In this document: positions 24,084 to 35,842 of the stretch, piece by piece | How positions within the stretch are numbered: position 1 is the first letter of the stretch | Layout of the letters: each line of letters opens with the position of its first letter | NCBI RefSeq assembly: GCF_013368755.1 | Contig: NC_049561.1 | Coordinates: forward strand, 7,068,001-7,132,000 | Direction of reading: 5' to 3' | Length of the DNA stretch: 64,000 nucleotides | Source: Talaromyces rugulosus | Lineage: Eukaryota; Ascomycota; Eurotiomycetes; Eurotiales; Trichocomaceae | Position numbers and translations under genes: made by a program | Notes under the pieces: model-generated | Seen by the model: only the letters and a program-made list of their open reading frames with translations | Told to the model about the DNA's origin: nothing | The model's database searches: none

Positions 24084-25472
24084 ATGGCATCCTGGCGTGA
24101 AGTTTCAAAAGGCCATTACGAGCGCCCCCTTGGCGCAAATGAACGATTCATCAAATTTGTCGGAGATCGCGCCCACATAGCTGGTCGAGAGCAGTGGTCT
24201 GTATCTGTGGTCGCCACATTAAGATTTCCAGACAAGATATCACCGGCGGATTTGAAGAGAAGCTTGCAGTACGCATGGAGATTGTTTCGATTCAAGCACC
24301 CTAGCATTGCATCCACGGTGATCGATGACGGAAATGATGCAGTTGTCAAATATAACGTACCTGATTCCAAGATTTTGGATGATTGGGCGAACGAGACTTT
24401 CTTTGTGATCGATGATTCGGCGACAAGTGCAGAAGACACAATTTCTGTAATGAAACCAAACGAGTTTCTTACTGGCTACTTCCTCTCTCATCGACAAGAA
24501 ATTATTATTCATACGGCCCATTGGCGAACAGATGGATATGGTGCTATATATCTGCTAGATGCATTTTTGCACGCGATCAAGACTGTTTTGGATAATGATG
24601 GCCCGCCATCTGTACCGTGGGGCGAGGAAGTATCTCGCCTTGTACCTAGTTTGGAAACGGCATTGCAATTGCCTGATAGCGACCCCCCGGAAGCTCTAGT
24701 GGCTGCGAAACAATACATCAGCACGCAAGGCCTCATGAAAAATTCAGTTGGTATTCACTACCTGGGAGATATGGAGACCAGGCCGGGGGGGACTCGAAGC
24801 GTCACTATGCAAATCCCCAAAGAAACAACACAGACTTTGGAGGCAGCTTGCGAAGCGGGCAACTTGGAGTTATTTGCTGCTTGCCACGCGGCTCTGGCCA
24901 AATTTCACTTCTCGCAGCCTACAAAATTATCGGAAAGCGAAAGATGTTATTCCAGTACAATTCGACTCAGCATGCGTCCCCATCTGCTTCCGCCATACAA
25001 CGACTCAGCCGGGGCTTGCAGTATCTACACCGGTGGATATCGTTTCCAAGTGTCTTCAAGTGAATCTTTCAGCCACATTGCCGGAAGGTATCTACAAGAG
25101 TATAAAAACGGCGTGACAGACTCGTTTATTCAGTCTCGCCGTCAATTTGCGATGACCATTCTGGAGAGTCTCCGCGGTGGCATGCCAATTCCAAACCCAC
25201 CCCCCAGCAACATTGACATCTCTATTGTTGACGACGCTGAGAGGATGATAAGTCCAATCCTGTCCACGAAAAATGGCCCATTGGAGGTACTAAACATCAA
25301 CCTAGGTGTGGAAACGCTCACGCGACAGCCCTACCTTTTCTTGTGGAAGTTTTCTGGACAATTGAATCTGGCACTGTGGTATAATGAGGCCTACCAGGAT
25401 GCAGGAATAGCATCTGAAGCTCTGAGAAGCATTTCTCATGTTCTGGGAGCTGAGCTAGGCCTTGTGATGTGA
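24084..25472 (+). CDS. HxxxDG acyltransferase, Tri3-like (AT2)
   Basis: Second acyltransferase of the same family as AT1, 462 residues, one exon. N-terminus MASWREVSKGHYERPLGANE, catalytic HxxxDG as HWRTDG (nt 24521-24538, residue ~150) and the C-terminal WKFSGQLNLALWYNEAYQD segment match AT1 position by position, while overall identity looks low. An in-frame ATG at 23880 would add 68 residues, but they have no family likeness and the DNA there carries the inverted-repeat motif, so the start at 24084 is chosen. AT2 lies just upstream of NR-PKS 2 on the same strand. That makes it the better candidate to take the aryl acyl group from that PKS, by position only. Confidence 0.78.
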   Translation: MASWREVSKGHYERPLGANERFIKFVGDRAHIAGREQWSVSVVATLRFPDKISPADLKRSLQYAWRLFRFKHPSIASTVIDDGNDAVVKYNVPDSKILDDWANETFFVIDDSATSAEDTISVMKPNEFLTGYFLSHRQEIIIHTAHWRTDGYGAIYLLDAFLHAIKTVLDNDGPPSVPWGEEVSRLVPSLETALQLPDSDPPEALVAAKQYISTQGLMKNSVGIHYLGDMETRPGGTRSVTMQIPKETTQTLEAACEAGNLELFAACHAALAKFHFSQPTKLSESERCYSSTIRLSMRPHLLPPYNDSAGACSIYTGGYRFQVSSSESFSHIAGRYLQEYKNGVTDSFIQSRRQFAMTILESLRGGMPIPNPPPSNIDISIVDDAERMISPILSTKNGPLEVLNINLGVETLTRQPYLFLWKFSGQLNLALWYNEAYQDAGIASEALRSISHVLGAELGLVM

Positions 25473-26367
25473 GCTTTGCAACTCAATTGAGCGCAGTTAT
25501 TATTAGCCACCAGAAAGTGTTAAAATATATTTACGTATTTACTAAACATTTTAAATGTTCGCCTATCTAATCTAATTTTAAGTAAAATAAGCTTTTTAAC
25601 CATATCGCCACAGTAGGTACTCTAATGAGCTCTGTTTTCTACTATGTCCATGGGAATTTGTTGCAGCCTTGAGCCTCGGAATACTACCAGAAGTAACTTT
25701 GCACCTAAAAAGTATGAAAATCAAAAAGGACATACCTAATAAGGAGTAAGTGGTCTTTCGCCTAGCTTGGTGCGGACTTGACGATGATCGTGGCAAGATC
25801 CGGTATTCGGAACGTGTCTTGTCCGTTTTCCTATTTCATACCGAGTGAATCAAAAGATACCAGTTGGGACTCGTTAATATGCCGAGTGGTTTCTTTTTTT
25901 CTTATCAATTATAGGATGAGAATGATGGGCGGAGTTATGTTTTAGAACGGGATAGGCTCGGGCGCCGGAGTTTTGTTGTAGTAACCTAGATATTGAACCC
26001 TCTTGAACCATAGATAGCTTCGGACTTGTGTGCCGAATGGGGAGGATTTAACTGTATGATACTGAATGTGGGACCTTGCAATTAGTGTAATTTTCTTATT
26101 ACAAATATAACGTTGTTGATGACGGTTCGGTGAGGATATGAGGTAATAGTCACATCGAGTCTGTCTTTTTTTTGTCATACTGCAAGCCCACACTTTGCCC
26201 CTGACAAAGAAATATCACTAGATTGATCCCATTGAAAAAATATCCTATCTACTTTGATATTTCATCTCTCTTTGAAGGGGGAGCCAGAGTACATAGAGAA
26301 CAAGAACTCTCTACACGTTCCAATCCTCCTGAACTTTAGTACATATTGTGTTATACAACCAATTCCA
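25473..26367. other. intergenic, NR-PKS 2 promoter
   Basis: 895 bp without a gene. It holds CGGAGTTA at 25930 and CGGAGTTT at 25966. Confidence 0.5.
25930..25971. promoter_or_regulatory. CGGAGT cluster motifs in the NR-PKS 2 promoter
   Basis: Copies at 25930-25935 and 25966-25971, about 400 bp upstream of the PKS 2 start. Confidence 0.5.
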
Positions 26368-29300
26368 ATGGATCCAACACCAACAAAGGTGACAGCAGCA
26401 TTTTTCTGCCCGCAAAACAAGCCGCCAAAACCAGCCTATCTTGACGGTATTCGTCGCTATCTCAGGAATAATCGCATTCTCGCACCATTTCGGGACGCTG
26501 TCCTGAATCTCCCCTCAACATGGGACCTTTTTGCCCAGGAAAGCGTCGAGATTGCCGGACTGACTCAAGGATCTCAGTATGCGCAAAACTTTCACAGCTG
26601 GATTGCATTTGATGGCAGCTCTTCACAAAAACCTGACATGGAATGGAGCGAGATCATGTCCGGGTTGATTTCTCTCCCGTTGCTCACAGTTATGCAAACA
26701 GTACAGTACTTCCAGTATCTTGAAGTACGTCGGATTAGACATGCTCAATTTCTCGAAGAAATTAAGCTCGGCGGTGCACAGGGGTACTGTGCAGGTTTAT
26801 TACCGGCGTTTGCTATCGCAACTGCCCGTGATGAGAAAGAGGTCGTTCGGAATGCTAGCATCGCACTTCGGTTATCCGTGGGTATTGGTGCATATGGCGA
26901 GTTGGGTGACGATGAAAATGTGCCTGGACCGACGACAGTTGTTTTGCGCACAAAGTATACTGGGCAAGCAGAAGAGATCGTAGCAATGTTTCCCAGAGTA
27001 TGTGCTTCCAGCTCCAAGCTCTTTGAGTAGAATCCCAGTGCTAACAGAATTTACAAGACTTATATATCAGCCATCACAGACCCTGAAACAATTAGCATCG
27101 TTGGACCAAGCAAAGTCATCGAAGAAGTTCGAGAATACGCAGAGAGCCAAGGAATCACTGCCACAAAGCTCCATCTGAGAGGGAAAATTCACAATCCAGA
27201 AAATGAGTCTATATGCAACGATCTCATTAGGATATGCGAGAAGCACCCCGAGTTGCTACTTCTTCCGGGCTCTGAGGAATTGCAGGCCCCTGTCAAATCA
27301 AATATGACAGGAAGGGCTGTCGAAAAAGTCGACTCAGTATCAAAGGAAATCCTCCGAAGTACCCTGACGTCTAGATGTGAATGGCACAGTCTTTTAACAT
27401 CGATGGCTGACGAACTGCGAAATATCGACAATAACAAACACACGTTTGCCTTGTTTGGAACAGGCCGTAAAAATTGTGTACCCACGAAAGCATTCGAAGA
27501 GAAGAAACTGAATATCACCAAGCTCGACGTGATGGTCTACGTGGAACAACTCGACATCCCGAGAGACGGTCGTACCCTTGATCAATTCCCGAAAAATGCA
27601 GTCGCAATTGTCGGAGCCGGCTGTCGACTGCCTGGTGCAAACTCGATTGACGAGCTGTGGGAACTCCTTGAGGATGGAACTCAGCGCGTCGAAAAAGTGC
27701 CAGTGTCCAGATTTGATCCGCGATCTATTTCTCGAGGGACAGTAGGCTCGGACGCAAAGCCAAAAGATGACAAAGTAATCTACGGAAATTTTCTTGACGA
27801 TGTAGAGTCATTTGACAACAGCTTTTTCGGCGTTAGTCCTCGTGAAGCTACGTATATGGACCCCCAGCAGCGATTGCTTCTTGAAACAGCATATGAGGCG
27901 TTGGATGCTAGCGGCTACTTACGCAACCACCGCCGCGAAGACTTTGACAATGTAGGCTGCTTTATTGGAGCCAGCTACACGGAATATCTCGAGAACACGA
28001 GCTCATATAGTCCCACTGCGTATACCGCTACTGGGACAATACGAGCCTTTCAATGTGGCAAAATTAGCTACCATTTTGGCTGGAGTGGCCCTTCCGAGGT
28101 CATTGATACGGCATGCTCTGCTTCGTTGGTTGCGGTAAACCGAGCCTGTAAAGCTATCCAGTCTGGAGAGTGTCCGATGGCACTGGCTGGTGGCGTTAAC
28201 CTCATCACTGGTATCAATAACTATTTTGATCTTGGAAAGGCAGGTTTCTTGAGCCAAACTGGGCAGTGCAAACCATTCGATTCGTCTGCTGATGGGTACT
28301 GTCGCGCCGATGGGGTTGGCCTGGTCGCTCTCAAATCTTTGTCGCAAGCTGTTGCTGATGGGAACCACGTTCTCGGCGTGATTCTTGGTGTCAGTACCAA
28401 CCAAGGCGGGCTGTCGCCAGCAATTACAGTACCATACTCTCGTGCACAAGTTAGTCTCTTCAAGAATGTTACAAACCAGTCTGGCCTCCAACCATCGGAA
28501 ATTTCCTACGTTGAAGCCCATGGGACAGGGACACAAGTTGGAGATCCAATCGAGATATCCAGCGTGCGCGAGGTATTTGGCGGTGCAAAAAGACATGACT
28601 ACGTAAATCTCGGCTCCCTCAAGGCAAATGTGGGACACAGTGAGACTGCTGCTGGTATCGGGAGTTTGATGAAGGTGCTTGCTATGATAAAGCACGGCAA
28701 AATCCCGGCGTTGGCCGGCTTCAAAAGTCTCAATCCGAAGATCCCTGCTCTCGAACCAGACTTTTTACGAATTCCTACTCAGGTGATTCCCTGGGATGTC
28801 TCTTTCCGCGCCGCTTGTGTCAATAGCTATGGTGCAGCAGGTAGCAATTCGGCCTTGATATGCTCCGAAGGCCCGGTCTTTCCCCAGGAGCCTGCTACTG
28901 AATACAAAGAGACATCGAATACGGATTATCCAATTTGCATCACCGGCGCATCCAATGATAGTCTGAAATCTAACGCACTGAAACTGGTCTCTTATATTCA
29001 AAAAAATTCCGCGAAAGTGAAAATAGCCGATCTAGCATTCACATTGTACGATCGTCGGAAACACCACAAAGTGCAATGGATTGGTAATGCCAACGATGTC
29101 GACTCACTAGCCCAGTCCCTGGAATTGACCCTCGAAAAGGCCTTTGAAGTTCCCAAAACACCCAAATCTGTTGTATTGACGTTTTCTGGCCAGAGCAAGG
29201 AAACAATTGGCTTGAGCCAGTCTTTCTACGATGCCTTTCCCCGCCTTCAATACTATATCCGTCGATGTGATGATATCCTTCTCCGCCTCGGGTATTCATC

Positions 29301-31884
29301 AATTATGACGGCGCTGTTTACCTCGGATGTAATCACGGATGTTGTTTCATTACAATGCGGTACATTTGCGGTACAGTATGCGAGCGCAATGTGCTGGATA
29401 GATAGCGGGTTACCGGTACAAGCAGTTGTGGGCCACAGCTTTGGAGAACTGACTGCCATGGCTGTTAGTGGTATTCTGTCTTTGGAAGACGCTTTGAAAC
29501 TAATCGGCTTTCGTGCCTCTTTGATGAAAACGAAATGGGGACCAGAGCGAGGAACGATGCTTGCAGTGGAAGCAACTTCGGAGACAGTGCGCGAGATTAT
29601 AGCAGCTACCGATGCCACTCTCGAGATTGCATGCTTCAATGGAAACAAAAATCAAGTTGTTGTAGGATCTAGTGTTGATATTGAAAAGGCGGAGAAGACA
29701 TTGGCCGCAGACATTCGATTCAAGGGCATTCGATCAACACGAGTAAAGACCAGTCATGGCTTCCACTCCGTCTTCACCCAACCTATTTTACAAGATCTCG
29801 ACGTGGTATCACAAAGCCTCAACTTCAAGGCGACGACGTTGCCATTTGAAGCATGTACAGAAAAAACACTGGAAGAGATCTCATCCAGCCGAATTGTTCA
29901 ACATACCCGAGCGCCTGTGTTCTTTGGGGCCGCAATAGCAAGACTAGAGCAACGCCTAGGCCCATGTATCTGGCTGGAAGCAGGATGTGATTCTCCGATT
30001 GTCTCTATGACAAAACGAGCCGTTCAAGATCCATCTCAACATACATTTTTGTCTTTGAAGACGCAAACTAACGCCGACGCTTCAACCGTCATATCCAGTA
30101 CAACGACCAGTCTTTGGCGAGAAGGTGTATCGACTTTGTTTTGGGGATTTTTATCTGCGCAAGAACTTGGAATTAAACAAATATGGCTCCCACCATACCA
30201 ATTCCAACGGACTCGACACTGGTTACAGTACAGGGATCCAGTCACCGAGGAACGCCGAGTGAACACCTTAATTGCTAGAAATATATCACGCACAACTACC
30301 TCTAGAAAGCTCGTGACAGCTCGAAGCAGAGACTCAAAATCGTGGTCGTCTCTTGAATTCAACATTGATATTGAAACTAGTCGATTTACGGACATTGTAT
30401 CCGGTCACGCAGTTCGCGAAAAGCCGTTGTGTCCTGCGTCAATGTACATGGAATGCGTGGTCATGGCAGCACAGATGATCGAGCCTGGAATATCCGTCAA
30501 ATCATTAAAATTCCAAAACATTTCATTCCAAGGTGCGCTGGGCTTGAATTACAACAAAGACGTTACTCTCCAGCTAGATGGTGAGGGTGACTACCTGACA
30601 TGGAACTTCACTGTCCGAAGTGTTACTAGAAATTCCACCGGAAGGCCTACAATCCATTCAAAAGGTAAATTCAGTGTAACTTCTATGGTCGATTTCCAGC
30701 TATACGAAAGAATGATTTCCGATCGCATCAATGACATTCTTGTCAATCCTCAATCAGAGCGACTGATGGCGGGCCGGGCCTACACTCTCTTCTCCAGAGT
30801 AGTGAACTATTCTGATGCTCTACGCGGAATTTCAGAGATTACAATCTTAGACAACCGTCATGCAGTGGCCGAAATCCGTCGCCCCAAGACATCGGTGAGC
30901 CGCACGGAAAGCACAGCCTCGGAAGTTTGCGATACGGTCACTTTGGACACATTCATACAGGTTGTTGGACTGCTTATCAACAGTAGCGACAAATGTCCCG
31001 CGGATGAGGTTTTTATAGCCACCAATATTGACAGTGTCATTATGCAAAATTGCGACTTCACTAACACCGAATCCTGGACTGTGTATGCTATGGCCACAGC
31101 AAGAAGCGAATCAAATGTCGCTGGTGACATGTTCGTTTTTACCAAGGAGGGAAAACTTGTGTTTACTGGGTCAGGAGTGCAATTTACCAGACTCCCCATT
31201 GCAAAGCTCGAAAAACTACTTGATGGTATTAGTATGAATCCCAATGGCATATCCAACGCAAAAGCAGCACTGCAGGGCAATGAGTCCCATGGACATGGCC
31301 TGCCCGGAATACCCATTGCGAATGGCATTACGCACAAGCCCAGTTTTGAGACACTGGATGAGAGAACACTTGTTGATCCAGAAATTCTCCCAAGAGGCCC
31401 GTCCTTCAAACCAGCGATGATAAAGAACTATGAAGCCCTGAGTACACTAGGGCTAGACTCTATCTCAAAGATTGAATTTTTCAACAAAACACAATCGGAA
31501 ATAGGCAGGGAGACCAGCAAAGACGACCTTTCTCGTATTGGGGCCATTCACAACAAGTTTTCCTTAGCAATGGAAAACAAGACAGCGAACATCGAGGAAA
31601 CAGAAATCTACTCCTCGTCTCCTGACAGTGCTAAGACGGCTGGGACGCATTCCAAGATGAGGACTAAACAGCGTATACTCGAAATGATTGCAGACAACTC
31701 TGGCCAATCCACTGGCAATATTGAGGATGAAACTAATTTACAAGATATTGGCATTGATTCGTTGTCTGTCGTCGAATTGAAAGAGTCATTTGAGAATGGT
31801 TTCGGGGTTAACTTTGGAGATTGGGATTTTGGCTTACATTTAACTGTCAGTGATATTTTGGAGTTTGTGGAGTCACATTTGTAA
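26368..31884 (+). CDS. NR-PKS 2: SAT-KS-AT-PT-(broken ACP)-ACP, no release domain
   Basis: Non-reducing PKS of 1,818 residues. Exons 26368-26997 and 27058-31884, intron 60 bp with a CTAAC branch site. The ATG at 26368 is chosen because the SAT fold starts shortly after it; the frame is open back to 26254. Visible: SAT Cys in GYCAG; KS with DTACSAS (~563), EAHGTGTQ and GHSETAAG; AT with GHSFGE; PT with the His in SGHAVREK (~1320) and an Asp in LDTFIQVVG. Two LDS/IDS phosphopantetheine-type serines follow: LGLDSI (nt 31459) and IGIDSL (nt 31759). The first lacks the preceding helix of a normal ACP. The protein ends about 40 residues after the second ACP serine, with no TE, CMeT or reductase. 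Orsellinate-type PKSs normally end in TE, so release must be in trans (AT1/AT2 or FSH1 hydrolase, inferred). Confidence 0.92.
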
Positions 31885-32341
31885 TTACGCTCAGAGATAC
31901 TTTAAAGTAGATATGTTACAATACTAGTCTACGTACTTGTGGCTGCATTTGAGCGTTTGGCTTCTAAGTGTAAATAACTTGTCCTTAGCTATGAAGCTTC
32001 TTTCTATTGACATGAAAGCTTGGCAATATCCATAAACAGTGAAGCTATGTTGTTCTTTTAGTAATTTAAAATTTTAATATAACCTTCAGAGCATTTGCAT
32101 TATTATCCATCTGTTCCTACTTTTAACCCGTATAGGGGGATCTACCGGAGTTTATTCTCGGAGTTTGTTCTCCAGTCCTAACTCCGACATCCTACTAGAT
32201 GCTTCACTTAAATAGACAATAAGTTGGTTATGATTATAAACAAATGCAGTTACATTCATCCTTGATCAGTTCTGGTTTCCATAGCTCGGAATTCTGCCGT
32301 TTGTCCGCCTATAATTCTGCACATTCTTCTAATTACTCAAA
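31885..32341. other. intergenic, ketoreductase promoter
   Basis: 457 bp, AT-rich, no gene. Three cluster motifs lie within 41 bp. Confidence 0.5.
32146..32186. promoter_or_regulatory. Triple cluster motif before the ketoreductase
   Basis: CGGAGTTT at 32146 and 32159 (13 bp start to start) and inverted ACTCCG at 32181-32186, about 155-195 bp upstream of the ATG. It is the densest motif group in the window. Confidence 0.55.
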
Positions 32342-33661
32342 ATGGGGCCAGCGTCACCGAAGCAATTGGTCTTCCTCACAGGTACGTGATAGAGATAGCG
32401 TTCATTTTTCCCGGTGACTTGCTTGAAACTTGGTTAATCATTCAATAGGAGGCAGTGGGTTTATCGCATCCCATATCCTTGAGCAGTTGCTATTTCACGG
32501 GTAGGATGGCCTCACATCCCAAGATCTAAGTCAAGATATGACCCTGGAAGCTAACAAAATACATGATGCGAAGATACAAAGTTGTAGTAAGCGTGCGGTC
32601 TGCAATAAAAGGCGACAGCATTATATCCTCTTATCCTGAGGATATTCGAAAGGATATTTCCTACGAAGTTGTTGAAGACATTGCCCAAGATGGTGCTTTT
32701 GACGAGGTAGGTCGATCTTTCTATTGTCGACAAGGCATCTGAGGCTCAAGGTGAATATTTATAACTAGGCAATCAAATCCAATCCTACAATTGACTTTGT
32801 CATTCATACTGCCTCGCCGTATCACAATAACATACAAGACCCAGTGAAAGAATTCCTTGACCCAGCCATCAAGGGAACAATAGGTATTTTGCATTCAATT
32901 CAGAAATACGCCGCGGCGAGCGTCAAGCGTTTTGTGTTACTGTCGAGCATTTCTACAATTATCAATCCTTTCAACCATGCCGACGTTTACAACGAAGAAG
33001 TCTACGGTACAACAACCTGGGAGGAAGCTATAAGCGGACGACTGACGTACCGTGCAAGTAAAGTAAGTTATCAATTCCCATTACCGTCCCTGCACGTGGC
33101 GTTTTAATTTGTACTTGAAAAAAAAAATGCTAACATAGAGTGATCGGCTAAAAGATATATTCGGAACGAGCTGCGTTTGAATTTATGGCAAAGGAGAAGC
33201 CAAACTTTGACTTGGTTACCGTCAACCCTTCTTTTGTCCTTGGGCCTCCTCCCAAACACTTGACCAGCCTTGAGGCTCTGAATACAAGCAACCACCGTAT
33301 TCGCGACTTGATCCTCGGCAAAATGCAGAAGGAGGTGGCCCCAACGGGTCCATCCCATGTTTTTGTCGATGTGCGCGACGTAGCGACTGCCCACATCCGT
33401 GCTATCGAGAAAACAGAGGCGAGTGGGCAGAGATTCTTGATCGCGGGTGGTTATTTCTCTAACAAGCGGATTGCTGAGCTTATTCGAGAGTCATTCCCGC
33501 AGTACAATGATGTGTTGCCCCCCGTGGCCTCGGCAGACGATTTTCCAGATAACATTTATGGCATCGACATATCGAAGTCGAAAACCGTGTTGGGGATCCA
33601 GTACAGAGACCTAAAGACTTGCGTACAGGATACTGTCGAGGCGATGATTCCAAGGATGTAA
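32342..33661 (+). CDS. NAD(P)-dependent ketoreductase, epimerase/dihydroflavonol-reductase type
   Basis: Extended short-chain reductase, 341 residues, five exons: 32342-32381, 32449-32500, 32574-32706, 32769-33062 and 33155-33661, all in frame with GT..AG introns. The nucleotide-binding motif TGGSGFIASHIL is split by intron 1. Further hallmarks: HTASPYH, LLSSISTI (catalytic Ser region) and the catalytic YRASK (Tyr-Lys) at the end of exon 4, then VNPSFVLGPP. Relatives in azaphilone clusters reduce a side-chain ketone of the polyketide before pyran ring closure; here that role is inferred. Last gene at this end preceded by the cluster motif, and so a likely cluster border. Confidence 0.88.
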
Positions 33662-34628
33662 TATTAGTTTCTCTGACCTTGCTCTAATACATGAAATACG
33701 AAATAACTAGGGCAGGGGATATGGAGGAATATAGAAATTATCATTTTTCAAGTCACCTTTTATGTGGATCGAACATGTTCATGAAAAAGCTGGAGCAGGC
33801 GGGTTGGTTCAACATGTTACTTTTGCCTCATTCATCTTTCTTGACTCCTTTGACTTTGTGTTATACGGGAATGTTCGAATGGAGATATTACTGCTATCAA
33901 TTTATGACTCGAGTAAAAGGTGCTTTTTCTCCCAAACCTGCATTAACACGCCTGTTTCTACGTATTCCCATGTGTTTTGGCGGGTTGGCGCATTAGTGTG
34001 TTCAAAGTTCAAAGAATTGAGTTGATGTTACCCATCCCAGCAAACAAACCAAAATTCAAATGAATAAATGAACCAAAATAAAATAAACGAAAATCAAAGA
34101 CCTATAATACTAAAACAACTACAAAGTGCCGCCACTTGTATTCTAGGCAATGAATGGAGCAGTGTGGTTTGCTTTTTCTATGTATATGCCTATTAGGTAG
34201 ACCAAATCATCGAATAGCGACCGAACTCTACGTGAATCCTTGATGAGATAGGCCATATTAAGTACTACATCAGTTTGTTCGGAAAACATTTCCTGTTATT
34301 TCTCTTAAAACGCGCGAGCCAATTGTGTGGCCAGCTTGACTGAGTCAGAAATTTCAACCAGAACCGCGCCAAGGCTCTTTGTAGCACCCTCGACGACCTC
34401 TTGAATTCCCATGACAACAAGTTAGAGACTGCGGTTCAGGGCCAGGTAATATTATCAGTCAACAGAAGGACAAGAAAAGGGGCGAGGGATTCTTCCCAAT
34501 GCAGACCCGACTCTTCACCGCCCGCAACTTCAACTGACTTCCATTCCTTTGTCACACAACAATTGTTCCGCATCATCTGCTAGAGAAAAAAGCCACTTCC
34601 ACTGCTTTATTTACCCGGCCAGCCTACA
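33662..34628. other. intergenic, right border of the cluster
   Basis: 967 bp with no supported gene and no ACTCCG/CGGAGT motif. Confidence 0.5.
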
Positions 34629-35403
34629 ATGGCGAATGCAGAGCAAGTCATCCGGCTGATCCCAGATCTCAGACCGATGAGGGAGATCCTAGACCTTGAA
34701 GAGTATACAAGGAAGAACCATGGAGTAGGCCTTTACCTGGTAAATTGCCTTGTGAAGCACTGGTCCTGTGTTTCTCTTACCCCTATTCTTATTGCTTCTT
34801 TGTCATAGCTTCATCAAAGAATACTCACTAAACCATACTGCCTAGGAACTGTGCCCAGTGTTGAAAACGGTCAAAACTGTCATAGCAAAGCTTCATCAAC
34901 TAGACGACAAATCCATTGAATACAGCCATATTCTCGAGAAAGGCGAAACATTTGTTGCAGAATGCAGCCGGGTCATGTGGAATTCTGTCCTAGAGGACCC
35001 GGATATACGGTCTCGAGTTGCTAGAGATGTTTTTCACGACGATACATCAACATGCCTTCCTTCTGCGTTTGACAATCAAAGGATCAGAAAGGTTCACAGG
35101 ATGCTATTGAATATACCTGATGAAAGACTAGTGTGGCCACCGTACGACAGGGAGACCAGGACGCATAGGGGAAGGAAACGGAGAAAAATCACGACAAGGA
35201 AACGACGAGTTGTTACCCTCCGTGAGTACCTCGATTATAGCGATAAATGTCTTGAAGACATTGAAAGATGGCGCGAAGATGCACAACACGAATTAGATAA
35301 GCTGAGATCAATTTCACACGCCAAGAAATTTTGTTCCCGTGGGGGTTTTCTTATTCTAGGGTTGATTTTTAGCATTGTGCTTTATATTGCCTTCTATTGG
35401 TAG
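34629..35403 (+). CDS. Small tail-anchored protein of unknown function
   Basis: Two exons (34629-34739 and 34846-35403, intron 106 bp) give 222 residues. I do not recognise the family. Visible: an N-terminal helical region, a very basic stretch (RGRKRRKITTRKRR, about residue 145-160), a charged helix that could form a coiled coil, and one C-terminal membrane span GGFLILGLIFSIVLYIAFYW ending the protein. That layout predicts a tail-anchored membrane protein with a cytosolic domain. Many lineage-specific fungal proteins look like this. No cluster motif is present upstream, so it is probably outside the gene cluster. Confidence 0.55.
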
Positions 35404-35842
35404 GCCTAGTTGTAGTATCTGTACTTGCTATATGCGTTAGTAATGAACTACGTATTGAGTCACTCCTTTCAGATCTGAATAATACTAGAACCTAAAAAGT
35501 GTCTCATTTACTAAAGGGACACTGGCGGCTCGACAACATTGAAAGGAATTAGGACAGCAAAACTCTACTGCTAAACATTTATATTCTCGGTTATAAAATA
35601 CAAGCCAATTAAGGGAGGGTTACGGTCTCTTTCAACATTATAAGTGCGATACCTTTATGGATATTCGCTGACTTATCTTCATAGGGTTTCCCAAAGACCA
35701 GTTACATGTACTACATTCCTTATTTTACGAGCGTATAAACTGATATAGCTCATGTCTGTATTATTTCCTTGCATAAGTTACAACCCTAGTACCAATTCAA
35801 GAATTCCCTCGATAAATTGATATCACAACCTCAATGACATAC
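35404..35842. other. intergenic
   Basis: About 440 bp, AT-rich, nothing recognised. Confidence 0.4.

Noticed and set aside
28003..28695. 230-codon minus-strand open frame within NR-PKS 2
   Set aside because: Lies opposite the KS domain, whose motifs are all intact on the plus strand.
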